Shown here piece after piece: positions 6,844 to 14,111 of a DNA stretch of 29,163 nt. The notes below the pieces were generated by a model. It made no database searches. It was given only the letters and a program-made list of their open reading frames with translations, and had not been told where the DNA came from. Position 1 is the stretch's first letter; each line of letters opens with the position of its first letter. The position numbers were made by a program, and so were the translations under genes. The stretch is from an uncultured Collinsella sp. (GTDB taxonomy: Bacteria > Actinomycetota > Coriobacteriia > Coriobacteriales > Coriobacteriaceae): assembly GCA_902467875.1 (NCBI GenBank), contig CABQWP010000020.1:1-29163 (forward strand), given 5' to 3'.

Positions 6844-6970
6844 GGGGCCCGCATCGCTGCAGGCCCCTACAGGTGGGCGATATTCTACGCCTTGCGGCAC
6901 CCCGTCGCCCACGGAGGCTAAACGTACACGTAAGCCGTACTCTGAAAGCCGCGGCTTCCGGCAAGTAGTT
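6844..6970 (-). ncRNA. structured leader of the toxin gene, candidate antitoxin RNA
   Basis: Read on the minus strand from a probable start near 6962, the leader contains in order a palindrome AAGCCGCGGCTT (6945-6956) and a stem GTGGGCGA/TCGCCCAC (6912-6905 with 6880-6873) enclosing GCC-GCAA-GGC. Last is a 10-bp stem with a GCGA tetraloop, GGGGCCTGCA with TGCGGGCCCC (6867-6844), including one G-T pair. The last hairpin sits where type III systems carry the terminator separating antitoxin RNA from toxin, but no T-run follows. No clear tandem repeat is seen. Confidence 0.35.
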
Positions 6971-6993
6971 TATACCACGAAAGGTCGCTTTCG
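6969..6993 (-). promoter_or_regulatory. extended -10 promoter and dyad upstream of the toxin
   Basis: The minus strand reads TGGTATAAAC (TGn plus TATAAA at 6974-6969). Immediately upstream is a perfect inverted repeat, CGAAAG (6978-6983) and CTTTCG (6988-6993), which could be an operator. Confidence 0.4.
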
Positions 6994-7088
6994 ATGCGCA
7001 TAGCTCGCAAAACAACACTCGCTGGGCCGTCACCCCTGGCCGTTACCCTCCAATCTTCATTGGAGTCAGCAGGTCAATTCATATAGTC

Positions 7089-7129
7089 ATGGGGGTTTAT
7101 CCTAAAGGGAATCAAATTTATACCCCCAT
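7089..7129. repeat. inverted repeat beside att copy 3
   Basis: ATGGGGGT (7089-7096) and ACCCCCAT (7122-7129) are perfect arms 25 bases apart, ending 16 bases before the guaA-like repeat. It could be a terminator stem or an arm site left over from an attachment region. Confidence 0.4.
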
Positions 7130-7144
7130 AACTAAGGATTTTTC

Positions 7145-7155
7145 TATTCCCACTC
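7145..7155 (+). repeat. guaA 3'-end-like repeat, copy 3 (candidate att site)
   Basis: TATTCCCACTC followed by AATG matches the guaA end TACTCCCACTCGATG at 13 of 15 positions, in the same orientation. On the minus strand it lies at the end of a short open frame reading SRNGDPANYTRALVIEWE and stop, so it also encodes the EWE ending of GuaA. Confidence 0.65.
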
Positions 7156-7308
7156 AATGACTAGAGCCCTGGTGTAATTGGCTGGATCACCGTTCCGGGA
7201 ACCGGTATCGACCTACCTGTCCGCCAAGCTCCTTCTTCAGCTCCAGCCTAGTATCTGACTCGCGCCGTTATAAGCGAAAACCGAAGAGATGCGTTTTAGC
7301 CAAGAAAA

Positions 7309-7327
7309 TAAGGTTAGCCTTATCTTA
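7309..7327 (+). promoter_or_regulatory. DtxR/IdeR-type iron box-like operator
   Basis: TAAGGTTAGCCTTATCTTA matches 15 of 19 positions of the DtxR/IdeR consensus TTAGGTTAGCCTAACCTAA. It contains a perfect ATAAGG/CCTTAT dyad (7308-7323) and sits at the -35 side of the methyltransferase promoter. The consensus is from memory; binding is inferred. Confidence 0.5.
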
Positions 7328-7344
7328 CTGCATGATTCGTGTGT

Positions 7345-7367
7345 TATAGTTAGATGTCTCTAACTAT
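7345..7367 (+). promoter_or_regulatory. -10 element overlapping a 9-bp inverted repeat
   Basis: TATAGT (7345-7350) is a good -10. It overlaps a perfect dyad, ATAGTTAGA (7346-7354) and TCTAACTAT (7359-7367) with a 4-base centre, of the size of a TetR/MarR-type operator. It lies just before the first methyltransferase gene. Confidence 0.5.
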
Positions 7368-7382
7368 TTGGGGGCGATAGCA

Positions 7383-8012
7383 ATGCACGAACGCAAGGGC
7401 TTCTGGGACAAGAATGCCGGTCGGTACGACCGTTTCATGCGAAAGGACCGGGCGGCGTATGAGAAGATGTATGAGCTGATCAGGCCGGTGGTGAAAGCAA
7501 AAACCGTACTGGAGGTTGCCACCGGCACGGGGCTTATCGCAAAGAACATCGTGAATGCGGCGGCGCACATCGAGGCTACAGACGCTTCTGCAGAGATGAT
7601 CCTTGAAGCAAAGCGGGACAATCAATCCGCAAAGCTGCACTTTTCCGTACAAGATATGTTCCGCCTGCCCTATGCACAGAAGTCCTTCGAAGTGGTGATC
7701 GCGTCCAACGCGCTTCACATAGTGCCGCATCCGGAAAAGGCCCTGCAAGAAATCAGGCGGGTGCTGAAGGACGACGGCGCGCTCATCGCGCCAACCTTCA
7801 CCCACGCGGGGAACTCGGTTCCCGGCAAGGCAAAAGCCTTTTTAATGAGTATGGCGGGATTCCCCCTCCATAGCAGGTGGACAAGCGAGGAATACCTGTG
7901 TTTCCTGCGTCAAAACGACTGGTCGGTGCAGAAAAGCGCGGTGCTGAAGGCCTCGTTCCCGTTGACCTATGCGGAATGCACGAAATCGGAGGGGCCAGAT
8001 GTCGTTCTTTGA
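7383..8012 (+). CDS. class I SAM-dependent methyltransferase
   Basis: A 209-residue soluble methyltransferase. SAM-binding motif I is LEVATGTGLIAKNI (about residues 44-57), the post-motif acidic residue is in IEATDAS, and the later motif is VVIASNALHIVPHPEKALQE (about 98-117). It resembles UbiE/MenG-like small-molecule methyltransferases of gut Firmicutes; the acceptor is unknown. A TTG start at 7368 is possible, but GGGGG at 7370-7374 suits the ATG at 7383. Its last codons overlap the start of the next methyltransferase by 14 bases, so they form an operon. Codon use differs from the neighbouring PTS genes and suggests foreign origin. An iron-box-like site lies upstream. Confidence 0.85.
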   Translation: MHERKGFWDKNAGRYDRFMRKDRAAYEKMYELIRPVVKAKTVLEVATGTGLIAKNIVNAAAHIEATDASAEMILEAKRDNQSAKLHFSVQDMFRLPYAQKSFEVVIASNALHIVPHPEKALQEIRRVLKDDGALIAPTFTHAGNSVPGKAKAFLMSMAGFPLHSRWTSEEYLCFLRQNDWSVQKSAVLKASFPLTYAECTKSEGPDVVL

Positions 8013-8364
8013 AAACACCCGCAAGCCCGTGGGCCTCGGCGGAAAACTTATGGTTGCAATGATGAATCTGGGCCACGGCCCTGTGGCGCGGTGGGGACTT
8101 CGATTTCTACGACTTGCGCCAAACGCCAAGGTGCTAGATTGCGGCTGCGGCGGCGGGGCGAACATAAAACGGCTGCTGGAAAAATGCCCGCATGGCGTCG
8201 TCAAGGGCATCGACTATTCGCCCGTCAGCGTGGAGAAGACTAGAAAGCTCAACCGAATTGCGATTCAGGAGGGGCGTTGCGCCGTTCTGCAAGGCAGCGC
8301 GGCGGATATGGCGTTTGAGGACGCCATGCGGGCATTTTTGCATCCATCCTGCACATGGCGATAG
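7999..8364 (+). pseudogene. truncated class I methyltransferase
   Basis: Starts MSFFENTRKPVGLGGKLMVA behind GGAGGGG and has motif I VLDCGCGGGANIKRLLEK and motif II-like GIDYSPVSVEK. The reading then leaves the family after MAFED (about residue 106) and stops at 121 codons, whereas such proteins are normally around 200 residues. The break joins it to the tail of a membrane protein (next entry), so a deletion of roughly 8330 onward is the simplest explanation. Probably inactive. Confidence 0.75.
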
Positions 8365-8420
8365 GCATGACGGTCATAGCGGCTGTGCTGGCGGCAATTA
8401 TGACAGTTTTTATTCACTGA
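8333..8420 (+). pseudogene. C-terminal tail of a deleted membrane transporter
   Basis: In a different frame from the truncated methyltransferase, the sequence reads IFASILHMAIGMTVIAAVLA then AIMTVFIH and TGA at 8418-8420. This is a single hydrophobic helix typical of the last segment of a transporter. The stop overlaps the ribosome-binding site of the next gene, as in an intact operon. Everything before it has been deleted. Confidence 0.5.
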
Positions 8421-8431
8421 GGAAGAAACCT

Positions 8432-9262
8432 ATGAAATGTAAAATTGAGAAAAACACCGTTCAGGAGACGCTGATCCTCCCGCTGTATTCCCGGAAGCTG
8501 TGTACGGAGCTGTACCCGAACCTTTATAGGGATGAAACAGCGGTTCGTCTGCTCGACCAAATCGACTACGACTTTTCAGAGGCAGCGAAAAGCTCCCGCA
8601 GCCTGATGCAGCGTTTTGGTGCGCTGGAGGTGGCCATGCGGCAGGGTGATCTTGCTTTCGAGGTACAGGATTACCTGAAAGGCCACCCCAATGCGGCGGT
8701 GGTCAATCTGGGCTGCGGACTGGACAACACCGGCAGAACCTGCGACAACGGAAGATGCAAGATTTACAATCTGGACTTCCCGGATGTGATTGCCTTGCGA
8801 CAGCAGCTACTGCCCGCCGGGGATCGAGAACAAAATATCCCCTGCGACCTGAAAGACACCACATGGTTTAGCAAAATCGATGCCTCCGGCGGGGCGGTGT
8901 TCTTTGCCTCCGGGGTGTTCTATTACTTTCTGACCCAGCAGGTCCGGGAACTGGTGCGGGAGATGGCGGACGCTTTCCCCGGCGGTGTGCTGGTCTTTGA
9001 TGCTGCCAATCGGACAGCAGTAAAGATGATCGCAAAAACATGGCTTAAGACTGCAAAAATCAAGGATGTGGGGGCATATTTTGCGGTTTCGGATGCCGCC
9101 AAGGAAATCGGCACGTGGGACAGCCGTCTGCAGGTCACAAGTCGCGGCTATATGCTGGGTTATAACGATTTGAGAGACCCTTCTGTCAGCGGCTTTTTCC
9201 GGTTTCTCGCAAGGGTCGGTGACAACGGGATGAAAATGCAAATCGTGAAAATAAGATTTTGA
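8432..9262 (+). CDS. LCM/TcmP-like O-methyltransferase
   Basis: A 276-residue SAM-dependent methyltransferase of the leucine carboxyl methyltransferase-like family, which includes TcmP and many small-molecule or siderophore-tailoring enzymes. Motif I is VVNLGCGLDNTGRTCDN (about residues 90-106), with a conserved YNLDFPDVIALRQQLLP block following (about 110-126) and FFASGVFYYFLTQQV (about 151-165). It starts at the ATG at 8432 behind GAGGAAG. It is the last gene of the decaying iron-box cluster and ends at a strong bidirectional terminator. The real substrate is unknown; the loss of the transporter and the middle methyltransferase suggests the pathway no longer works. Confidence 0.85.
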   Translation: MKCKIEKNTVQETLILPLYSRKLCTELYPNLYRDETAVRLLDQIDYDFSEAAKSSRSLMQRFGALEVAMRQGDLAFEVQDYLKGHPNAAVVNLGCGLDNTGRTCDNGRCKIYNLDFPDVIALRQQLLPAGDREQNIPCDLKDTTWFSKIDASGGAVFFASGVFYYFLTQQVRELVREMADAFPGGVLVFDAANRTAVKMIAKTWLKTAKIKDVGAYFAVSDAAKEIGTWDSRLQVTSRGYMLGYNDLRDPSVSGFFRFLARVGDNGMKMQIVKIRF

Positions 9263-9275
9263 GAGACAAAAATGC

Positions 9276-9325
9276 AAAAGACGAGCGCTTCTTGCCGCCC
9301 AATTGGCAAGAAGCGCTCGTCTTTT
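9276..9325. terminator. 21-bp perfect bidirectional terminator
   Basis: Arms 9276-9296 and 9305-9325 are perfect complements (AAAAGACGAGCGCTTCTTGCC has its exact partner; quoted in part: AAAAGACGAG...). The loop is 8 bases, with an A-run on the left and a T-run on the right. It separates the convergent methyltransferase and ROK kinase genes. Confidence 0.9.
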
Positions 9326-9357
9326 CTTAACGCGTTGTATGGCGGAGAGAGCGCAAG

Positions 9358-10242
9358 TTACGCGAGCGCCCTGCTTGCCAGCTCGGCCGCGCCGAGGATT
9401 CCTTGGTCGCCGCCGCAGCCCGGGGCGCAGATGTAGCGCTCCATGTCCTTAAGCTCGGCGGTCTGGATGTAGCCACCCAGATATTCGAGGGTTTTCTTGC
9501 GGACGATGCCGTAGAGCTGCTCCTGGTGCATCACGCCGCCGCCGAGGACGATGCGGCGAGGCGAGTACATGAGCACGAGGTTCGCGCACATCTGCCCCAG
9601 ATAATCCCCCTCGAGCGCCCACACCTCATCGTTGTCCGCGAGCTCGGCCGCGGGCTTTCCCCAGCGCGCGGCAATGGCGGGGCCGGAGGCGAGGCCCTCG
9701 AGACAGCTCGCGTGGCTCGGGCAGACGCAGCGTCCCTCCTCGGTGGGACGGGTCCTTACCAGCATGTGGCCGGCCTCGGGGTGCAGCATGCCGTGAAGGA
9801 GCCTGCCCGCGCACATGACGCCCGCGCCCACGCCGGTGCCGATGGTCACGTAGACGGCGTCCTCGAGCCCCTTGCAGCAGCCGAAGACCACTTCGCCGAG
9901 GCAGGCAACGTTCACGTCCGTGTCGTAGGCCACCGGAATCCCGAGGGCGTCGGCGAACGCGGCGCGAAGACCATGGCCTCGCCACGCGAGCTTGGGCGTC
10001 TGGAGGATGGAGCCGTAGCGCTCGTCGTTGGGGTCGACGCAGGTCGGGCCGAAGGCGCCGATACCCAACGCGTCCACATCACGGACGGTGAACCACTCGA
10101 TCATCTGCGGGACGGTCTCGGCGGGCGTAAGCGTCGGGGTCTCCATACGGTCGAGGACCTCGCCGTCGCCGGACACCACGGCACAGACCATCTTGGTCCC
10201 GCCGGCCTCGAGGGCGCCGAGCCTCATTTGCTTTTCGCTCAT
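9358..10242 (-). CDS. ROK-family fructokinase
   Basis: A 294-residue cytoplasmic sugar kinase that phosphorylates a free hexose with ATP. The N-terminal phosphate-binding loop is LGALEAGGTKMVCAV, the catalytic Asp is Asp109 in YDTDVNVA, and IGTGVGAG (134-141) forms the second loop. The zinc site of the fructokinase subgroup is present: His159 (EAGH) with Cys174, His177 and Cys180 in CPSHASCLEG. This pattern, together with CLEGLASGPAI, points to fructokinase rather than glucokinase. It starts behind AGGAGG and is the last gene of the PTS operon. Inferred role: capture of the free fructose half released by GH172. Confidence 0.9.
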   Translation of the reverse strand: MSEKQMRLGALEAGGTKMVCAVVSGDGEVLDRMETPTLTPAETVPQMIEWFTVRDVDALGIGAFGPTCVDPNDERYGSILQTPKLAWRGHGLRAAFADALGIPVAYDTDVNVACLGEVVFGCCKGLEDAVYVTIGTGVGAGVMCAGRLLHGMLHPEAGHMLVRTRPTEEGRCVCPSHASCLEGLASGPAIAARWGKPAAELADNDEVWALEGDYLGQMCANLVLMYSPRRIVLGGGVMHQEQLYGIVRKKTLEYLGGYIQTAELKDMERYICAPGCGGDQGILGAAELASRALA

Positions 10243-10259
10243 GTGATCCTCCTTACAAA

Positions 10260-10294
10260 GGGACGCCCGCAGTCATGGTCAACCGCGGGCGCCC
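10260..10294 (-). promoter_or_regulatory. intercistronic hairpin between GH172 and ROK genes
   Basis: GGGACGCCCGC (10260-10270) pairs with GCGGGCGCCC (10285-10294) with one bulged base. No T-run follows, so an mRNA-processing or stability element is more likely than a full terminator. It sits just before the ROK ribosome-binding site. Confidence 0.55.
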
Positions 10295-10321
10295 ATAACG
10301 TTGGCTTGTTTCGAGGCGACC

Positions 10322-11446
10322 CTACCTGGGCACGCGGTCCTGCCTTGCGGCAAACGGGGCGAGCACGGCGTGCGGCTCGCTTTGGTACCAGTAGGCGACG
10401 GTGGAGATGTCGTCCTCGCGCTCGTAGAGCTTGATGTCGTCGTTGCCGAGGTCCTGGAACGTCACGCGCAGGTCCTCCTTGAACGAGATCGGGTCGGGAA
10501 GGTGCCACCTGTAGAGGCCGTGCCTGGGCAGCGCGTCGTCGTTGGTCGCGAGCATCGGGTTCGGGTTCGGCTTGCCCGCGCTGAAGCGGTCGCGCGTGGC
10601 GTCGCGCGTCGAGCGGTACGGGTAGCCGGCGAACAGCGTGTTGAAGCACTGCGCCTCGGGCAGCGCGTGGGGCGGCCTGTCGAGGAAGGCCCAGGCACCG
10701 CCGAAGTAGTCCTCGGCTCCCGTCGAGGTGACCGTGGGGAACTCCTCGTCGCCGTCGAGGAAGAACTTCATCTCGCCCTCGCCCCACCAATAGCGCTCCA
10801 GGGCGCACAGGGCCATGTAGGTGCCGACGTAGTAGCCCTTGCCGCGCACGCCGTCGAGCACGGTGTAGTCGACGCCCCTGCGAGTGCTGCGCTCGCGGTT
10901 AAAGCGGGCGTGGAAGTACATGGCGTCGTCCGGCACGTCGGTGAGCGCGTAGTTGAACGTGTAGAAGATGTACTTAATGAACCCGGGGTGCTCGCTCGTA
11001 AGCGTGACCTTGGCGTGCTTCCTGAAAGGCATCTCGAAGTAGCAGTTCATGCCGCCCGTCGGGTTCACGCAGATGGGCATCGAGTTGACGATGGCGCGCT
11101 CACCGAAGCCGTTGCAGAAGAAGTCGCCGACAGGGCACTCGACCGAGGGGGTCTCCTCGTCGTCCCAGTAGAAGCGCAGCACGAGGTCGCGCATGACGAA
11201 GCTGCCGGCGGCGGTCTTGTCGGGGACGGTCATCCAGATGTGGCGGATGATGCCGGGGCCCTCGATGTCCGCGAGCGTGATGGTCTCGCCGGACTCAAGG
11301 GGCACGCAGCACGAGCCCTTGCGGCCGACGCCGAGGTGGCTGGCCGACATGGCGGCACGGCCCTTCTCGCCCGTGATGTTCTCGGGGGTGATGGCGCGGC
11401 TTTCCTCACCGCCGTGCATCCACACATCCTTAAGGAACTCTCTCAT
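10322..11446 (-). CDS. GH172 (DUF2961) alpha-fructofuranosidase-type glycoside hydrolase
   Basis: A 374-residue enzyme of family GH172, formerly DUF2961. The founding member is the difructose dianhydride I synthase/hydrolase of Bifidobacterium dentium, and other members act on alpha-linked furanosides such as arabinofuranans. The family landmarks are visible: GPGIIRHIWMT (64-73), a VGDFFCNGFG segment (106-115), RYWWGEGEMKFFLDGD (218-233) and STGAEDYFGGAW (241-252). The last two segments hold the acidic residues expected at the active site. There is no signal peptide, so it acts inside the cell, after PTS uptake. It lies 12 bp after EIIA and ahead of the fructokinase. A fructose-containing substrate is inferred; the exact sugar is unknown. 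Confidence 0.85.
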   Translation of the reverse strand: MREFLKDVWMHGGEESRAITPENITGEKGRAAMSASHLGVGRKGSCCVPLESGETITLADIEGPGIIRHIWMTVPDKTAAGSFVMRDLVLRFYWDDEETPSVECPVGDFFCNGFGERAIVNSMPICVNPTGGMNCYFEMPFRKHAKVTLTSEHPGFIKYIFYTFNYALTDVPDDAMYFHARFNRERSTRRGVDYTVLDGVRGKGYYVGTYMALCALERYWWGEGEMKFFLDGDEEFPTVTSTGAEDYFGGAWAFLDRPPHALPEAQCFNTLFAGYPYRSTRDATRDRFSAGKPNPNPMLATNDDALPRHGLYRWHLPDPISFKEDLRVTFQDLGNDDIKLYEREDDISTVAYWYQSEPHAVLAPFAARQDRVPR

Positions 11447-11458
11447 CGTCGACCTCCT

Positions 11459-11857
11459 CTATTCGTCGTCTTCGCACTCGGCGGAACTGGCACCGTTCAC
11501 GTAGACGATCTGCTGGCGCGCCTCGTCGACGAGGGCGTCGAAGTCGAGTTTCTCGTCGGGGCGCGCGAGCGCGACCGTCATGGCGAGCGGGAGGTTGACA
11601 CCCGCGATCACGTGGATCCGGTCGGAGGCGAAGCGGGAGAAGCGCTGGTTCACGCTGCCGCCGAGCGCGTCGGTAAGGACGACGACCTCGTCAGTGCCCG
11701 AAAGCGCAGCCTCGACCGCCGCGTCGAGCCCCTCGCCGTTGTCGTTCACGTAGGCGCACACGGCGTTGACGGCGTCGCTCTTACCCGTAAGGAACTCGAG
11801 GGTGTCCTTGAAGCCCTGGGCGAGAAGGGAATGGCTCGCCACAACTATCTTTCTCAT
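11459..11857 (-). CDS. PTS mannose/fructose-family EIIA component
   Basis: A 132-residue soluble phosphocarrier that accepts phosphate from HPr and passes it to EIIB. It starts MRKIVVASHSLLAQGFKDTL, with His9 as the phosphorylation site, and has the family's VVLTDALGGSVNQR segment (59-72). The tail is acidic. It is encoded separately from EIIB, as in Agu/Aga-type systems and unlike the fused EIIAB of E. coli ManX. It follows EIID by 26 bp and precedes the GH172 gene by 12 bp. Confidence 0.9.
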   Translation of the reverse strand: MRKIVVASHSLLAQGFKDTLEFLTGKSDAVNAVCAYVNDNGEGLDAAVEAALSGTDEVVVLTDALGGSVNQRFSRFASDRIHVIAGVNLPLAMTVALARPDEKLDFDALVDEARQQIVYVNGASSAECEDDE

Positions 11858-11883
11858 TGATTCACCAATCTCTTGGGTCGAAG

Positions 11884-12717
11884 CTAGGCGAGGATGCCGG
11901 CGGCGGAGGCGACCATCGCGAGGACGATCACCACGAGGATGAGGGCCGTCATGCTCGCGTTCTTCTTGGTAAGAAGGTAATACGCGCTTCCCGTGATGGC
12001 GGCGGGGATCATGGCAGGCAGGATCTTGTCGAGCAGCGGCTGAATCTCCATCGAAACGTCGCCGAAGCTGAAGCTAATCGGGCAGGTGACGCCGATGACC
12101 GAGGCGATGAGGCAGCCGACCACGGTGAGGCCGAGCACGGAGGCGGCGGCAGTGAGGTTGGGAAGCTTCTCGCTGAAGTCGGTGACGAGCTTCACGCCCT
12201 GCTTGTAGCCGAACTCGAGGGCGTGCATGCGGACCCAGAAGATGGCCAGGATGAGCGCGAACCAGATGCCGGCTCCCACGGGGTTGCCCTCGATGGCCAT
12301 GTAGGCAGCGATGGAGCCCATGATGGTCGGGATCATGGTCATGAGCAGGGAGTCGCCGACGCCGGCGAGCGGTCCCATGGTGCCGATCTTCAGGTCTTGG
12401 ACGGCGTCCGCCGCCGCTAGGCCGTCGCGTTCCTCCATGGCCACGCAGGCGCCAAGGATGATGGCGGCGAGCCAAGGCTGGGTATTGTAGTAGCGGAAGT
12501 GGTTGTTGAGCGCTTGCTTATAGTCCTCGTCGTTCGTGTAGATCTTCCTCAGGACCGGCGAGAGGGCGTAGGCGACTGAGGCGCCCTGCTGGGTCTGGTA
12601 GTTGAAGGTGCACACGCTCATGAGCCAGCGCCAGTTCGCGTTGCGCAGATCCTTCTTGGTGACCTTGTAGCCGGAGGGCTTGCCCTCGGCGACGGCGGTG
12701 ATGTTCTCGTTTTCCAT
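11884..12717 (-). CDS. PTS mannose-family EIID membrane component
   Basis: A 277-residue partner of EIIC in the sugar channel. After an N-terminal extension, residues about 20-180 carry the EIID signatures TQQGASVAYALSPVLRKIY, FRYYNTQPWLAAIILGACVA and the MGPLAGVGDSLLMTMIPTI motif. Hydrophobic segments at roughly 150-165, 190-210 and 255-277 are the membrane part. The start at 12717 lies 2 bp after the EIIC stop. No internal break is visible. Confidence 0.92.
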   Translation of the reverse strand: MENENITAVAEGKPSGYKVTKKDLRNANWRWLMSVCTFNYQTQQGASVAYALSPVLRKIYTNDEDYKQALNNHFRYYNTQPWLAAIILGACVAMEERDGLAAADAVQDLKIGTMGPLAGVGDSLLMTMIPTIMGSIAAYMAIEGNPVGAGIWFALILAIFWVRMHALEFGYKQGVKLVTDFSEKLPNLTAAASVLGLTVVGCLIASVIGVTCPISFSFGDVSMEIQPLLDKILPAMIPAAITGSAYYLLTKKNASMTALILVVIVLAMVASAAGILA

Positions 12718-12719
12718 GG

Positions 12720-13505
12720 TTACTCATCCTCTCCGATGAAGGCGTCTGCGGAAGCGTGAGCGGCGAGCTCGGTGTCCCTCTCGGCACGCTGGTAGAACGC
12801 GATCGCGAGGGCAACGCCGACGATGGCGGCGCCGATGATGGGCACGTTCAGGAAGGCCGAGAGGAAGAAGCCGACGAGCAGGTACTGGAAGTACTTGCCG
12901 GTGGGCATGTAGCGGAGCAGCATGGCGATACCGATGGCCGGGAGCATCTTGCCGGCGAGGGTGAGGCCGGAGAGGAACCACTGAGGCATGACCTCGAGGA
13001 GCCAGTTGACGGCGGGCTGGCCGAGCGTCACGGAGACAAAGACGGGCAGGGCGGCGCACAGGCCGAAGAGCGCGGGGCAGACCCACAGGATGGCGTTCAT
13101 CTGATTGAACTTACCCTCGTTGCAGAACTTCTGGGACTTCTCGACGACGAAGCCGTTGAGGATCTTGACGATGACGTCGAGCTGGATGCCGAGCATGCCG
13201 ACCGGCAGGCCGATGGCGAGGCCCGTGTCCGCGCCCAGGGTCACGCCGTAGGCGGTGGCGATGATGGCCATCGTGCCGTAGTCGGGAATCGACGAGCCGC
13301 CGAAGCCCGCGACGCCGAGCTGCATGAGCTGGATGGTGCCGCCGATGACGAGGCCGGTCTGCCAGTCGCCCATGACGACGCCGGTGATAAGGCCCCAGAA
13401 GACGGCATAGTTGACGAAGATCATCGGGATGCCGTAGTAGTCCACGTGCTTGATGAAGGCCAGCAGGGTCAAAAGGACGACCTGCAGGATAGTGAAGTTG
13501 ACCAT
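12720..13505 (-). CDS. PTS mannose-family EIIC membrane component
   Basis: A 261-residue integral membrane protein that, with EIID, binds and translocates the sugar. It has a hydrophobic N-terminus (MVNFTILQVVLLTLLAF) and the family motif GLVIGGTIQLMQLGVAGFGG (about 51-70), followed by several further transmembrane helices and an acidic cytoplasmic C-terminus. The gene lies 9 bp after EIIB and 2 bp before EIID, in the usual B-C-D order. Confidence 0.92.
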   Translation of the reverse strand: MVNFTILQVVLLTLLAFIKHVDYYGIPMIFVNYAVFWGLITGVVMGDWQTGLVIGGTIQLMQLGVAGFGGSSIPDYGTMAIIATAYGVTLGADTGLAIGLPVGMLGIQLDVIVKILNGFVVEKSQKFCNEGKFNQMNAILWVCPALFGLCAALPVFVSVTLGQPAVNWLLEVMPQWFLSGLTLAGKMLPAIGIAMLLRYMPTGKYFQYLLVGFFLSAFLNVPIIGAAIVGVALAIAFYQRAERDTELAAHASADAFIGEDE

Positions 13506-13514
13506 GATCCCTCC

Positions 13515-13988
13515 TTAGATGAGGTCGGCGACGGAGACGGGCTTGTCGGCGGGCACGAACTGTGCCGTCACCTTGACGCCGCGGGCGATGAGCGCCTTGT
13601 AGCTCTGGACGTTCTCGGCGGAGGCATAGGCGCGCTGGGTGAGCTGGACGCCGCCCTCCTTGACGAGCGAGCCGCCGACGATCAGCGACGGGAGCTCGAT
13701 GCCCGACTCGACCAGGTGAAGGATCGTCTCGGGCTCCTTGGCGATGACAAAGACCTTCTCGCGGTCGTACTTGCCCGCCGCGAAGTTCTTGAGCGCGGTC
13801 TGCTCGGAGATGATCGAGACGGCCATGCCCGCGGGGCGCGCCATCCTCATGGTGGACTTCAGGACCTCGTCGCCGGCGACCTTGTCGTCGATGACCATGA
13901 CTCGGGTCGCGCCCGACACCGGGGCCCACTGCGTCACGATGATGCCGTGAAGCAGGCGATTGTCGATTCGTGCCATAACAACACTCAT
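13515..13988 (-). CDS. PTS mannose/fructose-family EIIB component
   Basis: A 157-residue soluble phosphotransferase that hands phosphate to the incoming sugar. The active-site histidine is His14 in RIDNRLLHGIIVTQW; most family members have HGQV at this point, so HGII is a variant. The start at 13988 is chosen because AGGAG lies 6 bases upstream, although the frame is open to 14057. It is the first gene of the transport operon, 123 bp after the LevR-like gene. A GC-rich dyad at 14030-14052 is the only strong control signal in that gap. Confidence 0.9.
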   Translation of the reverse strand: MSVVMARIDNRLLHGIIVTQWAPVSGATRVMVIDDKVAGDEVLKSTMRMARPAGMAVSIISEQTALKNFAAGKYDREKVFVIAKEPETILHLVESGIELPSLIVGGSLVKEGGVQLTQRAYASAENVQSYKALIARGVKVTAQFVPADKPVSVADLI

Positions 13989-14029
13989 GTTTGCTCCTAT
14001 CAAATGAAGTTTTACGTTCGGTACTGCCT

Positions 14030-14052
14030 CGGCGCTATCCGGATTCGCGCCG
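14030..14052. promoter_or_regulatory. dyad upstream of the PTS operon
   Basis: CGGCGC (14030-14035) and GCGCCG (14047-14052) flank a central ATCCGGAT palindrome. No T-run follows on either side, so an operator or antiterminator target is more likely than a terminator. No TGGCAC-N5-TTGC sigma-54 promoter was found in this gap. Confidence 0.45.
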
Positions 14053-14111
14053 GGCAAGGGGTTATCGGATTATTGAGGACGCGCGGTCGGCTTGCGGCGG
14101 CGCGGGGAAGG

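Noticed and set aside
6870..6970. Tandem antitoxin repeats of a type III system
   Set aside because: Only a weak similarity between two CGGCTT-containing stretches; not a convincing repeat, so recorded as hairpins instead.
7350..7805. Minus-strand frame opposite the first methyltransferase
   Set aside because: The + strand carries clear SAM-binding motifs; the antisense reading has none.
10301..11860. Very long + strand frame antisense to GH172 and EIIA
   Set aside because: High-GC shadow: no ribosome-binding site, Val/Ala/Arg/His/Glu-rich composition, and the opposite strand encodes recognisable families throughout. The same applies to the long + strand frames at 12756-14453, 17521-19242, 22572-24209 and 24380-26014.
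13989..14111. Sigma-54 promoter expected upstream of a LevR-controlled PTS operon
   Set aside because: No GG-N10-GC pair in the proper TGGCAC...TTGC context was found, in keeping with the degenerate AAA+ domain.
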